Shown one piece after another: positions 48,241 through 57,469 of a DNA stretch of 64,000 nucleotides; the first letter of the stretch is position 1; each line of letters opens with the position of its first letter. A model generated the notes under the pieces. It saw only the letters and a program-made list of their open reading frames with translations, had not been told where the DNA came from and did not search any database. This DNA is from Nakamurella sp. A5-74. Its GTDB lineage: Bacteria > Actinomycetota > Actinomycetes > Mycobacteriales > Nakamurellaceae. Both the position numbers and the translations under genes were made by a program. The stretch lies in assembly GCF_040438885.1 (NCBI RefSeq), contig NZ_CP159218.1, positions 2,542,001 to 2,606,000 on the forward strand, read 5' to 3'.

Positions 48241-49509
48241 GTGAACTCCCCCGCGCTCGACGGTCTGACCGTCATCGACGCCTCCACGCTGTTCGCCGGC
48301 CCGATGGCGGCCATGCACCTGGGCGATCTCGGCGCCAGGGTGATCAAGGTGGAGCACCCGCGGCGACCTGATCCGGCCCGCGGCCACGGGCCGGAGAAGG
48401 ACGGCCACAACATCTGGTGGAAGACGTTGGGCCGCAACAAGGAGACGCTGCAGCTCGACCTCTCCGGCGCCGACGGCGCCGCGGTGTTCCGTCGGCTGGC
48501 CGCGGCGGCGGACGTGGTGATCGAGAACTTCCGTCCCGACACCCTGGAACGGTGGGGTCTGGGGTACGAGAGCCTGTCGGCTTCCAACCGGGGGTTGGTC
48601 CTGGCCAGGGTGACCGGTTTCGGACAGGTCGGCCCGTACCGCAGACGGCCTGGATTCGGCACGCTGGCCGAGGCGATGAGCGGTTTTGCCGCCGCAACCG
48701 GGGAACCGGATGGACCACCCACGCTGCCACCGTTCGGCCTGGCCGACGGGATCGCTTCCTTGGCAACGGCTTTCGCCGTGATGACCGCCCTGCACCAGCG
48801 CGCCGCCACCGGTCGCGGACAGGTGGTGGACCTCGCCATCGTCGAGCCGATCATGGCCATGCTCGGACCGCAGATCTCTCGGTGGGACCTGCTCGGCACG
48901 GCCCAGCCGCGCACCGGGAACCGGTCCGGCAACAACGCGCCGCGCAACACCTATCGGACGTCCGACGGACACTGGGTCGCGGTGTCGACCAGCTCGCAGA
49001 GCATCGCCGAGCGGGTGCTGACCCTCGTCGGTCGGCCCGAGCTGATCGCCGAGCGCTGGTTCGCCACCGGTGGGTCGAGGGCCGAGCACGCCGACGAGCT
49101 GGATGAGGCCGTCGGTGGCTGGATCGCGCAGCGCACCCGGGACGAGGTGCTGGAGAGCTTCGACCGCGCGGAAGCGGCGGTCGCACCGATCTACTCCCCG
49201 GCCGACATCGTCGCCGATCCCCAGTTCGCCGCGCTGGGAACCGTGCAGCACGTCCAGGATTCGGACTTCGGCCCGATGGCCATGCAGGGCAGGCTGTTCC
49301 GGCTGTCCGAGGGTGACGCGCCGATCCGCCACACGGGCCGGGAGCCCGGCGCCGACACCGGATCGGTGCTGCACGAGCTGGGTTACTCCCCCGACGAGGT
49401 CGCCGCGCTGCGCGCTGCCGGGGTGGTCGGTGGGGCTGTCGACTCCAGCACCGTCGACGCGCTTCCCGGGCCGAGCGCCCTCGACGGGCGACGGAACCGA
49501 TCGGCATGA
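48241..49509 (+). CDS. CaiB/BaiF family CoA-transferase
   Basis: 422 residues from GTG 48241, right behind the previous stop. Class III CoA-transferase blocks are visible: LTVIDASTLFAGPMAAMHLGDLGARVIKVEHP, GRNKETLQLDLSG and GFGTLAEAMSGFAAATG. VIENFRPDTLERWGLGYESL also fits. It moves CoA from one acyl group to another, so it activates a carboxylic acid. With the CitE-like gene next to it, the acid is probably cleaved afterwards. The donor is unknown. Confidence 0.92.
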   Translation: MNSPALDGLTVIDASTLFAGPMAAMHLGDLGARVIKVEHPRRPDPARGHGPEKDGHNIWWKTLGRNKETLQLDLSGADGAAVFRRLAAAADVVIENFRPDTLERWGLGYESLSASNRGLVLARVTGFGQVGPYRRRPGFGTLAEAMSGFAAATGEPDGPPTLPPFGLADGIASLATAFAVMTALHQRAATGRGQVVDLAIVEPIMAMLGPQISRWDLLGTAQPRTGNRSGNNAPRNTYRTSDGHWVAVSTSSQSIAERVLTLVGRPELIAERWFATGGSRAEHADELDEAVGGWIAQRTRDEVLESFDRAEAAVAPIYSPADIVADPQFAALGTVQHVQDSDFGPMAMQGRLFRLSEGDAPIRHTGREPGADTGSVLHELGYSPDEVAALRAAGVVGGAVDSSTVDALPGPSALDGRRNRSA

Positions 49510-50342
49510 CACACCGCGTTCCGCTCACGCTGCTCTACGTTCCGGCCGATCGCCCCGACCGGATCCGGCGGGCTCTGGATTCGCCGGCAGACGTGGTGAT
49601 CATCGACCTGGAGGACGCTGTCACGCCGGCGGCGAAGGAAACGGCGCGTCGGACCGTCACCGAGCTCGAGTTCGAACCAGGGCGCTCCGTGCAGGTGCGG
49701 GTGAATGCGGCCGGAACCCCTTGGCACGACGACGATCTGTCGATGGCCGCATCCCTGGACGAGCGGGTACAGCTCCGGCTGCCGAAGTGCGAATCCGCCG
49801 AGGTGATCGGCGCGGTGGCCGACCGGGTCGGATCGCGCGCGCTGCACCTGTTGATCGAATCAGCGCTCGGCGTCGAACGGGCGTACCTGCTGGCAGGTTC
49901 CCACCCGCAGGTGGCGACCATCGGTCTCGGCGAGGCCGACCTGCTGGCCGACCTGCGCGCCGCCGACCCGGCCGCGCTCAGCTGGGCCCGCGGACGGATC
50001 GTCACCGCCGCGGCTGCGGCTGCACTTCCCGCGCCCACCATGTCGGTGTTCCCCGACCACCGTGACTCGGGTGGCCTGCGTGCGTCGTGCAGCGAGGGTC
50101 GATCGTTGGGTTTCCTGGGGCGCGCCGCGATCCATCCTGCCCAGCTGCCGGTGATCGTGGAGGCATTCGCTCCGAGCACCGCAGAGATCGAGGTGGCGCG
50201 GCAGGTGGTGGCGGCCGCCGAGGCCGGGGCGCAGATCGGCCGCGGAGCGGTGGCCCTGCCCAGCGGGAAGTTCGTCGACGCCGCGGTGGTGCGACAAGCC
50301 AGGACGGTGCTGACGCTGGCCGATCGCGGTCCGGACGGCTGA
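49506..50342 (+). CDS. CitE-like / HpcH family acyl-CoA lyase
   Basis: 278 residues, overlapping the CoA-transferase as ATGA. LYVPADRPDRIRRALDSPADVVIIDLEDAVTPAAK at the N terminus is the CitE family start, including the Mg-binding Asp/Glu. LIESALGVERAY supplies the second acidic residue and the SLGFLGRAAIHPAQ block the CoA site. Members split malyl-CoA, citramalyl-CoA and similar hydroxyacyl-CoAs. It is the last gene, before a strong hairpin. Confidence 0.92.
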   Translation: MTHRVPLTLLYVPADRPDRIRRALDSPADVVIIDLEDAVTPAAKETARRTVTELEFEPGRSVQVRVNAAGTPWHDDDLSMAASLDERVQLRLPKCESAEVIGAVADRVGSRALHLLIESALGVERAYLLAGSHPQVATIGLGEADLLADLRAADPAALSWARGRIVTAAAAAALPAPTMSVFPDHRDSGGLRASCSEGRSLGFLGRAAIHPAQLPVIVEAFAPSTAEIEVARQVVAAAEAGAQIGRGAVALPSGKFVDAAVVRQARTVLTLADRGPDG

Positions 50343-50414
50343 ACGCGCAGAACCCGACCAGCGAGCCGGGTGGCTACGCCTGAGTGACCCGGCGAACGTT
50401 CCCGCTGGTGGCAA

Positions 50415-50460
50415 GTGCTGTTGCTGGCTAAAAGGACGTCCTCCACGCCAGCAACAGCAC
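50415..50460. terminator. 14-bp hairpin between convergent genes
   Basis: Perfect arms GTGCTGTTGCTGGC (50415-50428) and complement (50447-50460) enclose 18 bases, which contain the palindrome AGGACGTCCT. It lies 73 bases past the lyase stop and 23 bases before the HTH gene stop, so it can end transcription from both sides. Confidence 0.8.
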
Positions 50461-50482
50461 GCAACGCCAGCGCGAGCTGGGG

Positions 50483-51169
50483 TCAGTTGCCGCGCTTGGA
50501 ACGCGGGAGGGGATGCGCACCGGCGTTGATGGACACCGGGTGCGCGTCGGGCGGGCGCTTCGAGGGATCGTCGAGCCGTTCGCGGAACTGGTCGATGAGC
50601 CCGATCAGCTGCTCGTTGATCTCGGCCAACTCGGCGGCGGTCAGATACGTGAGCCCCTGGAAGGAGAAGGACGCGTCCCGCCACTCCTTCGGGTAGCTCT
50701 GCCAGGTCGCCTCCCACACCTCGATCTCGCGCTGACGCTGGACCCGGAAGTGCTGGTCGAGCTCGCGGGCCGCGGCACCGACCTCGGGCGACGGTTGCTC
50801 CAGCCCGTAGCTCAGACCCAGGTCGACGCGCCGCCACGGCCGCTGCCGCCCGGTGCCACCCGGCGCCTCCTCCACGTAGCCGTACTTGGCGAGAGTGCGG
50901 AGGTGGAAGGAACAGTTCGCGGGGCTCTCGTCGAGCAGGTCGGCTGCCTCGGTCGCGGTCAACGTGCCCTCCCGGCGCAGCGCGTCCAGCATCGCCACCC
51001 GCACCGGATGGGCCAGCGCCCGGATCTCCTTGGCGTCCGTCAACGTTCGTCGCCGAGCCCGGGTGGGACTGGACGCGGGCTCCTCGACCGGACGGTCGTC
51101 GACCGGAGCGGATGCACTGTCCGATGCGGTGGCGATCGCATCGTCCGAGGGTGTTGCCTGCGGTGTCAT
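50483..51169 (-). CDS. winged-helix (ArsR/HTH_20-type) transcriptional regulator
   Basis: 228 residues from ATG 51169. A disordered 45-residue start is followed by a winged helix (about 48-125): EIRALAHPVRVAMLDALRREGTLTATEAADLLDESPANCSFHLRTLAKYGYVEEA. The C-terminal helical region (FQGLTYLTAAELAEINEQLIGLIDQF) fits a ligand or dimerisation domain. The ligand is unknown. It forms an operon with the 75-residue gene upstream (17-base gap) and probably binds the inverted repeat at 51432-51493. Confidence 0.85.
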   Translation of the reverse strand: MTPQATPSDDAIATASDSASAPVDDRPVEEPASSPTRARRRTLTDAKEIRALAHPVRVAMLDALRREGTLTATEAADLLDESPANCSFHLRTLAKYGYVEEAPGGTGRQRPWRRVDLGLSYGLEQPSPEVGAAARELDQHFRVQRQREIEVWEATWQSYPKEWRDASFSFQGLTYLTAAELAEINEQLIGLIDQFRERLDDPSKRPPDAHPVSINAGAHPLPRSKRGN

Positions 51170-51186
51170 CTGTCGATCCTCTCGCG

Positions 51187-51414
51187 TCAGCGAGCTCCGA
51201 CCGGCGTGACACGTACGGCCGCGGCGCTCGCTCCAGTCATCCCTACGACTCGCCGCCGACTCCCGACGTCGGTGGCGCGCAGCCGACGACCCCAGGTCTC
51301 CAGAACCGCGCCGGTGCTTTCCCGCCACCTCCGGGAAGGCCGGGCGGCCACTCGGCGGATGCGTTCGCCGGTCTCGTACCTGGCGAGGTCGACTGCGGTC
51401 ACCGGATTCGTCAT
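51187..51414 (-). CDS. small arginine-rich hypothetical protein
   Basis: 75 residues from ATG 51414, with GAGGAG upstream. It is rich in Arg (RRVAARPSRRWRES) with a short C-terminal hydrophobic stretch. I do not recognise the family. It is co-directional with the winged-helix gene and has the best-looking operator in this part of the window in its 5' region. Confidence 0.6.
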   Translation of the reverse strand: MTNPVTAVDLARYETGERIRRVAARPSRRWRESTGAVLETWGRRLRATDVGSRRRVVGMTGASAAAVRVTPVGAR

Positions 51415-51431
51415 GACGTGCTCCTCGGATG

Positions 51432-51493
51432 TTGACAACAACCCTTTCGAAGGCCTTGTTGCCAAGCATCCGTTTCGAAAGGACTGTTGTCAA
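51432..51493 (-). promoter_or_regulatory. long inverted-repeat operator upstream of the small gene and HTH gene
   Basis: Two 20-base arms, TTGACAACANNCCTTTCGAA at 51432-51451 and its inverse at 51474-51493, flank 22 bases. Each arm contains a -35-like TTGACA and a TTTCGAA. A third partial TTCGAAAG sits at 51512-51518. It lies 18 bases before the small gene start and suits autoregulation by the winged-helix dimer. Confidence 0.75.
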
Positions 51494-51542
51494 GTGAGTC
51501 GCAAGAACTGATTCGAAAGAACCAGCGCGAAGGGGGCAGATC

Positions 51543-52391
51543 TCAGAACAGCACGCTGGAGAACTGTCCCGCCTGCTGGAATCCCACCCGCTCGTAGACC
51601 CGGCGGGCTGCGACGTTGCGCTCGTTGACGTACAGCGAGGGCAGCCGGTGCAGATCGCGCTGGATGTGCTGCACGAGCGCGGCGACGGCCGCGGCGGCCA
51701 GCCCCCTCCCCCGATGGACCGGGGCCACCCAGACCCCCTGGATCAACGCCACCCGGCTCGAGAGGGCGCCGATCTCCGCCTTGAAGATCACCTCGGCGCC
51801 GTCGAGCACGGCGAAGGCCAGGCCGCGCCGGATCAGGTCGTCCACCCGGGCGCGATAGCTGCGGCCGCCGTCTCCCGCACACGGATCGATCCCGACCTCC
51901 TCGGTGAACATGGCCACCGCTGCCGGGAAGTAGTGATCGCCCAGCTGGCCCGTCATCCGGCGCAGGCGTGGGTCCGGATCGATCAGCGGCGGTCGCGGAC
52001 AGGTGAGCAGCGGCTGGATGGTCCGAACCTCCCTGGCCGGCCCCCAGGCCGAACCGAGGTCCTCCCACAACGGAAGCACCAGCTCCGAGCGGCCGACGAG
52101 GGAGGCGACGCTGCGGGTGCGGTGCGCCAGGCCCTCAGCCAATCGGCGCAGCGCCTCCGGCCCGGTCGCAGCCAGCGGCAACAGGTTCCCGCCGACGAAG
52201 GCCAGCGCCTCTCGACCACCGTCGACGCCCCAGAAATTGCCGCCGAGAGCACGGGGATCGATGCCGTAGGTCTCGAACCGCTCGGCAATCATGCAGCCGG
52301 CCACCGGATCGGCGTCCAGCGCGCCCTGCACCACTGCAGTCTGGTCGCTGCCCAGGACCCGGGCTCCGGACCGCTGCCAGATGCGCGGCAC
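51543..52391 (-). CDS. DUF4081-type GNAT acetyltransferase
   Basis: 282 residues. The N-terminal half is a DUF4081 domain. The C-terminal GNAT half has GVWVAPVHRGRGLAAAAVAALVQH (acetyl-CoA loop) and YVNERNVAARRVYERVGFQQ. It lies downstream of ispG, the same order as in mycobacteria, where the conserved neighbour has no settled role. The substrate is unknown. Confidence 0.9.
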   Translation of the reverse strand: MPRIWQRSGARVLGSDQTAVVQGALDADPVAGCMIAERFETYGIDPRALGGNFWGVDGGREALAFVGGNLLPLAATGPEALRRLAEGLAHRTRSVASLVGRSELVLPLWEDLGSAWGPAREVRTIQPLLTCPRPPLIDPDPRLRRMTGQLGDHYFPAAVAMFTEEVGIDPCAGDGGRSYRARVDDLIRRGLAFAVLDGAEVIFKAEIGALSSRVALIQGVWVAPVHRGRGLAAAAVAALVQHIQRDLHRLPSLYVNERNVAARRVYERVGFQQAGQFSSVLF

Positions 52392-52398
52392 CGACTGA

Positions 52399-53607
52399 TC
52401 AGACCGTCGAGACCGAGGGAGTGCCGCTGACGACTCCCTCGGCGCGCATGGCGTCGGCGATCTTCATCGCCTCCTCGATCAGCGTCTCCACGATCTGCGA
52501 CTCGGGAACGGTGCGGACCACCTCGCCCTTGACGAAGATCTGGCCCTTGCCATTGCCCGAGGCGACGCCCAGATCCGCCTCGCGGGCCTCGCCAGGTCCG
52601 TTGACCACGCACCCCATCACAGCCACCCGGAGCGGGACGTCCATCCCCTCCAGACCGGCGGTGACCTCGTTGGCGAGTGTGTAGACGTCGACCTGGGCGC
52701 GCCCGCAGGACGGGCACGAGACGATTTCCAGACCGCGTTCCCGCAGGTTCAACGACTCCAGGATCTGCAGGCCGACCTTGACCTCCTCGACCGGAGGGGC
52801 GGACAGCGAGACGCGGATGGTGTCGCCGATCCCCTGGGCCAGCAACGCACCGAAGGCGACGGACGACTTGATGGTGCCCTGGAACGCGGGACCGGCCTCG
52901 GTGACACCGAGGTGCAGCGGGTAGTCGCACTGCTGCGCGAGCAACTCGTACGCCCGGACCATGATCACCGGGTCGTTGTGCTTGACCGAGATCTTGATGT
53001 CGCGGAAATCGTGCTCCTCGAACAGTGAGCACTCCCACAGCGCCGACTCCACCAGCGCCTCCGGGGTGGCCCTGCCGTACTTGGCGAACAGGCGAGGGTC
53101 AAGGGACCCGGCATTGACGCCGATCCGGATCGGGGTGCCGTGCGCCTTGGCCTCCTGCGCGATCTGCTTGACCTGGTCGTCGAACTGCCGGATGTTGCCG
53201 GGATTGACCCGGACGGCGGCGCAGCCGGCCTCGATGGCCGCGTACACGTACTTGGGCTGGAAGTGGATGTCGGCGATGACCGGCAGCTGGGAGTGCTCGA
53301 CGATCTGCTTGAGCGCGGCCGCGTCATCGTTGGTGGGCACGGCCACCCGCACGATCTGGCAGCCGGCGGCGGTCAGCTCGGCGATCTGCTGCAAGGTGGC
53401 GTTGACGTCGGAGGTCAACGTGGTGGTCATCGACTGGACGGAGACCGGGCTGTCGCTGCCCACGCCGATGCCCTTGCTGCCACTGCCCAGCTGGAGCTGA
53501 CGGGTCGCGCGCCGGGGCGCGAGGATCGGCACCTCACGGTCGGCGGGCATGCTGGGCATCCCGAGGCCGATCCCGGTGGCGGTGGAGCTGTCGGTGGTGC
53601 TGGTCAT
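52399..53607 (-). CDS. ispG: 4-hydroxy-3-methylbut-2-en-1-yl diphosphate synthase (flavodoxin)
   Basis: 402 residues from ATG 53607, with GAGGAAC upstream. It performs the sixth step of the MEP isoprenoid pathway with a 4Fe-4S cluster. Cysteines of CPSCGR (about 285) and [10 protein letters not shown] (about 320) bind the cluster. [22 protein letters not shown] and RVNPGNI are the TIM-barrel core. It is the downstream member of dxr-rseP-ispG. Confidence 0.97.
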   Translation of the reverse strand: MTSTTDSSTATGIGLGMPSMPADREVPILAPRRATRQLQLGSGSKGIGVGSDSPVSVQSMTTTLTSDVNATLQQIAELTAAGCQIVRVAVPTNDDAAALKQIVEHSQLPVIADIHFQPKYVYAAIEAGCAAVRVNPGNIRQFDDQVKQIAQEAKAHGTPIRIGVNAGSLDPRLFAKYGRATPEALVESALWECSLFEEHDFRDIKISVKHNDPVIMVRAYELLAQQCDYPLHLGVTEAGPAFQGTIKSSVAFGALLAQGIGDTIRVSLSAPPVEEVKVGLQILESLNLRERGLEIVSCPSCGRAQVDVYTLANEVTAGLEGMDVPLRVAVMGCVVNGPGEAREADLGVASGNGKGQIFVKGEVVRTVPESQIVETLIEEAMKIADAMRAEGVVSGTPSVSTV

Positions 53608-53722
53608 CTCGAGTTCCTCGATCGTCGTGGGTACCTCTCCAGTGTCCGCCTCCGCGCGGCCGGATGCCCACTCCGGGGTGGTGATCTGTGCACGTGTCTC
53701 GCCGGGGGTGAGGGACCGCGCG

Positions 53723-55039
53723 TCAGAACAGGTTGACGGGGTTGACCACATCGGCGATGAAGGTGAGCACCGTCAGGCCGATGAACAACAGGGCCACCAC
53801 GTAGGCGACCGGCATCAGCTTGGCGACGTCGAACGGCGGCGGCAGCGCCTTGCGACGGAGCCGGTTGATACCGCGGCGGATCCACTCGATCACCGCACCC
53901 AGGATGTGGCCGCCGTCCAACGGCAACAGGGGCAGCAGGTTGAGCAGGAACAGGCTCATGTTGAAGCCGGCCAACAGCGTCAGGAACAGCGCCCACTTGT
54001 CCTTGGCCGGGGAGTCGAGTGCGAGGATCTCGCCGGAGATCCGACCGGCGCCGACGATGCCGACGGGCGAGTTCGCGTCGCGCTCGGCGCCGTTGAAAAT
54101 GGCGTCCCAGAGCGCCGGGATCCGAGAGGGGATCTGGATCACCGCATGCGCGGCGGTGCCGATGAACTGCCCCGTCCGGTCGAAGGCACTGCCGAAGGAC
54201 TGGGTGACGTACGGGAACTGCGGTCCGACGCCGAGGAACCCGGCGGGGGTGGTGCCGACGACCTGGTCATTAGCACCGGTCACCGGCCGCTCGGTGAGCA
54301 CGATCGTCACCTGCTGGGTGACGGGCGTTCCGGCGCGCTGGACGGTGAGCGGCACGGTCTGTCCGGCAGCGGCCCTGATCAGTGCGGTGAGCTGGGTCCA
54401 GCCGGTGATCGACGTACCGGCGAAATCGGTGATGACGTCCCCCGGCTGCAGGCCGATCATCCGCGCCGGGGTCCACTCGGTCTGTGGGCACTCGGTCTTC
54501 TGCTGCTCGGCCGCCGAGGCGGTGGCCGGCACCACGCAGGCACTGACGCTGGACACCGTGGTGTTGGGGGTGGGGACGCCGATCGTCGTCATCACGACGC
54601 CGAACAGGATGACGGCGAGCACGAGGTTCATGAACGGTCCGGCGAACATGATGACGATCCGCTTGAAGGGGTGCAGCTGGTAGAACTGCCGGCCGTCGTC
54701 GGTCTCCAGTACCTGCGCGCGATCGCCGTGCCGGGTGTCCTCGACCAGCTGACGGAAGATGCCGGCGGGTCCGAGCGCGGTGGTGGTGATCCGCTGTCGA
54801 CCGAACTTGTCCGGCGGGACCATTCCGATCATCCGGATGTAGCCGCCCAGCGGCACCGCCTTGATGCCGTACTCGGTCTCGCCGACCTTCTTCGACCAGA
54901 CGGTCTTGCCGAAGCCGACCATGTACTGGGTGGTGCGGACCTTGAAGACCTTCGCGAACGTCAGGTGACCGAGCTCGTGCCAGGCGATCGAGAACAGCAG
55001 CCCGAGCACGAACAGGACGATGCCGATCGCAGTCAGCAT
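53723..55039 (-). CDS. rip1: site-2 intramembrane zinc protease (RseP/Rip1-like)
   Basis: 438 residues. [14 protein letters not shown] (residues 20-30) is the HExxH zinc site inside helix 1, and [14 protein letters not shown] near residue 370 is the NxxPxPxLDG third ligand. A PDZ-like domain lies between ([20 protein letters not shown]). It regulates anti-sigma factors and lipids in mycobacteria. The start overlaps the dxr stop by seven bases, so the pair is coupled. Confidence 0.95.
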   Translation of the reverse strand: MLTAIGIVLFVLGLLFSIAWHELGHLTFAKVFKVRTTQYMVGFGKTVWSKKVGETEYGIKAVPLGGYIRMIGMVPPDKFGRQRITTTALGPAGIFRQLVEDTRHGDRAQVLETDDGRQFYQLHPFKRIVIMFAGPFMNLVLAVILFGVVMTTIGVPTPNTTVSSVSACVVPATASAAEQQKTECPQTEWTPARMIGLQPGDVITDFAGTSITGWTQLTALIRAAAGQTVPLTVQRAGTPVTQQVTIVLTERPVTGANDQVVGTTPAGFLGVGPQFPYVTQSFGSAFDRTGQFIGTAAHAVIQIPSRIPALWDAIFNGAERDANSPVGIVGAGRISGEILALDSPAKDKWALFLTLLAGFNMSLFLLNLLPLLPLDGGHILGAVIEWIRRGINRLRRKALPPPFDVAKLMPVAYVVALLFIGLTVLTFIADVVNPVNLF

Positions 55040-56142
55040 GCGTCCACCAGCTCCTCAGCTCTCGTGCGTGCCCAGGCCTCTGCCGCAAGCACGTCGGCGA
55101 CGTCCCGGGGAGCCGTTGTCAGACCCTCGGACCCGATCGCCTCATCAATGATGCCTGCGAGTAGCCGCGGGATGCCTGGAAAGGTGAACTTCCCCTCGCG
55201 GAAGGAACGGACGGCGACCTCGTTGGCGGCGTTGAACGTGGCCGGCACCAGGCCGCCGGCCGTGCCCGCGAGCCGTGCCAGCGACAGCGACGGGAACGCC
55301 TCGTGGTCGACCGGTTCGAAGGTCCAGGTGGACGCGGTTGAGAAGTCGAGCGAGCGGCTGACGCGGGGCAGCCGGTCCGGCCAGCCGAGGCCCAGCGCGA
55401 TCGCCAGCTTCATGTCGGGTGGGCTTGCCTGGGCGATCGTCGCCCCGTCGCGGAAGGTGACCATCGAGTGCACGATCGACTGCGGGTGCACCACGGTCTC
55501 GATCTGCTCGTAGGGCACGCCGAACAGCACGTGTGCCTCGATCAGCTCGAGGCCCTTGTTCACCAGGGTGGCCGAGTTGATGGTGATCACCGGCCCCATG
55601 TCCCAGGTGGGGTGCGCGAGCGCCTGTTGGACGGTGACGTCCGCCAGTTCGGCGACGCTGCGGCCCCGGAACGGCCCGCCGGATGCGGTGAGCACCAGCG
55701 AGGCGACCTCGTGGGCGCTGCCTGCGCGCAGGCACTGGGCGAGCGCGCTGTGTTCGGAGTCGACCGGCACCAGCTGACCGGGCGCCGCCGCGTCGAGGAC
55801 GAGCGCGCCCCCGGCGACCAGCGACTCCTTGTTGGCCAGTGCCAGGGTGCGTCCGGATGCGAGCACCGCGAGGGTCGGTCCGAGCCCGACGGAGCCGTCG
55901 ATCGCGTTGAGCACCACGTCGCAGTCGAGCGTCTCGACCAGCGCGATCGCGCCGTCTGCGCCGGTGGCCACCTGCACACCCGGGAATCGAACTTCTTGCT
56001 CGCGGAGCAGCTGGGGCCGGGATCCACCGGCCGCGATCCCGACGAGCTGGAAGTCGTCGGGATGGTCGGCGATCAGGTCGAGAGCCTGGGTACCGACCGA
56101 CCCGGTGGAGCCCAGGACCACGACGCGTCGCACGTCACCCAT
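55033..56142 (-). CDS. dxr: 1-deoxy-D-xylulose-5-phosphate reductoisomerase
   Basis: 369 residues from ATG 56142. It converts DXP to MEP, the committed step of the isoprenoid pathway. The NADPH motif is [25 protein letters not shown] and [30 protein letters not shown], and [23 protein letters not shown] follow in order. dxr-rip1-ispG is a standard actinobacterial order. Confidence 0.97.
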   Translation of the reverse strand: MGDVRRVVVLGSTGSVGTQALDLIADHPDDFQLVGIAAGGSRPQLLREQEVRFPGVQVATGADGAIALVETLDCDVVLNAIDGSVGLGPTLAVLASGRTLALANKESLVAGGALVLDAAAPGQLVPVDSEHSALAQCLRAGSAHEVASLVLTASGGPFRGRSVAELADVTVQQALAHPTWDMGPVITINSATLVNKGLELIEAHVLFGVPYEQIETVVHPQSIVHSMVTFRDGATIAQASPPDMKLAIALGLGWPDRLPRVSRSLDFSTASTWTFEPVDHEAFPSLSLARLAGTAGGLVPATFNAANEVAVRSFREGKFTFPGIPRLLAGIIDEAIGSEGLTTAPRDVADVLAAEAWARTRAEELVDAC

Positions 56143-56295
56143 TGTGGCCCACCGTGCGGGTGGGCAGGACCGGACGGCAGTTCGCGGCGTGCCAGAATGA
56201 AGCGGTCCGGCAGCCGGCTGCGCGCCGGGCGTCGACCATCGCACTTCCGCATCACCGCAGGCAGCCGTAGAAGCGTCGAAGGATGAGGAGACACC

Positions 56296-56616
56296 ATGTC
56301 CGGAATGGATCTGGAGAAGAAGGCCCCACACGGAGACGACTCCGCGCTGGTACCGCACTCCTCGCCCGCTCCGGTGCGCTACAACCCCGATGCTCCCAGC
56401 GAGGAATGGGGCTGGCACGGCGAGTGGCGCGTGTTCGCTGCCAAGGGGTCCAAGACGCTGCTCGTCGTCTTCACCCTCGTGATGTTCGCGATGCTATTCG
56501 GCAACCACGTGAGCCGCGTCGAGGACTGGTGGCTGGTCCTCATCGGCCTGGGCATGATCGTCTGGCTCGTCTGGCGGGAAGCCGCCGCCCGGCATCGCCG
56601 GCGTACCCGCCCCTGA
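56296..56616 (+). CDS. DUF2631 membrane protein
   Basis: 106 residues. A polar N terminus with [16 protein letters not shown] (the family signature) precedes two membrane helices: [17 protein letters not shown] and [17 protein letters not shown]. The tail is basic. Function is unknown. It is divergent from dxr, as in mycobacteria, with GAGGAG before the ATG. Confidence 0.93.
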   Translation: MSGMDLEKKAPHGDDSALVPHSSPAPVRYNPDAPSEEWGWHGEWRVFAAKGSKTLLVVFTLVMFAMLFGNHVSRVEDWWLVLIGLGMIVWLVWREAAARHRRRTRP

Positions 56617-56644
56617 TCTTCTCCCGCTGGTCGTTTCACGCGCC

Positions 56645-57469
56645 ATGACGCACGGGGACCCGCGGCTTTCCTTCGATCGGGCGGTCGACGCCTACGACGA
56701 GGCTCGTCCGACCTACCCGGTAGCGCTGTTTGAGGATCTGTTCGCTCTGCTGCCCCCGGCACCCTCGGTGCTCGAGGTCGGCCCGGGAACCGGCAAAGCC
56801 ACCCGAGACCTGTTGGCGCGCGGGGCTTTCGTGCACGCCGTCGAGATCGGGCCGATGATGGCCGCGAGGCTCCGGTCCAACCTTCCGCCCGACCGACTGC
56901 GAGTGGTGGTCGGTGATTTCGAGCAAGTCGGAGCAGCGCAGCTGGAGATCACACCCGGTACCTGCGATGCGGTCTTCTCGGCCACCGCCTATCACTGGAT
57001 CTCCCCGAGCGCCCAGACGGACCGGCCCGCCGAGTTGCTCCGGCCAGGCGGCCTCGTGGCGATCGTCGATCTGATCCAGGTCGCCGCGCCCGACGATGAC
57101 GGCTTCTTCGCTGCGATCGAGCCGATCCACCAGCGGTACGGCCAGGGTCATCGCGGGCCGCCCGCACCCGCCAGGGACGAGGTGGATCCGCCGATGCGCC
57201 GAGCGCTGGATCGCGACGAACGATACGGCGCGGTCTCTGTGCGCTGCTACGACTGGGACCAGACCTACACCGCCGCACGGTATCGACAGCTGATGATGTC
57301 GTACTCGGGTACGCAGCAGCTGGCCGAGCCGCAGCGCACGGCGCTGCTCGACGAGGTGGCAACCTGCATCGATGACCAGTTCGGCGGCACCGTCACCCGC
57401 CCGTTGGTGGTCACGCTCACGACCGCCGCCCTGCGGCGACCCGAGGTCCCGCAGAAGCGGCGTGGATGA
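56645..57469 (+). CDS. class I SAM-dependent methyltransferase
   Basis: 274 residues. Motif I is SVLEVGPGTGKATRDLLARG (about residue 40), with AVFSATAYHWISPSAQ later, as in the bacterial Methyltransf_25 group. The substrate is unknown. It overlaps the next gene by eight bases, so the two are probably translated together. Confidence 0.88.
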   Translation: MTHGDPRLSFDRAVDAYDEARPTYPVALFEDLFALLPPAPSVLEVGPGTGKATRDLLARGAFVHAVEIGPMMAARLRSNLPPDRLRVVVGDFEQVGAAQLEITPGTCDAVFSATAYHWISPSAQTDRPAELLRPGGLVAIVDLIQVAAPDDDGFFAAIEPIHQRYGQGHRGPPAPARDEVDPPMRRALDRDERYGAVSVRCYDWDQTYTAARYRQLMMSYSGTQQLAEPQRTALLDEVATCIDDQFGGTVTRPLVVTLTTAALRRPEVPQKRRG

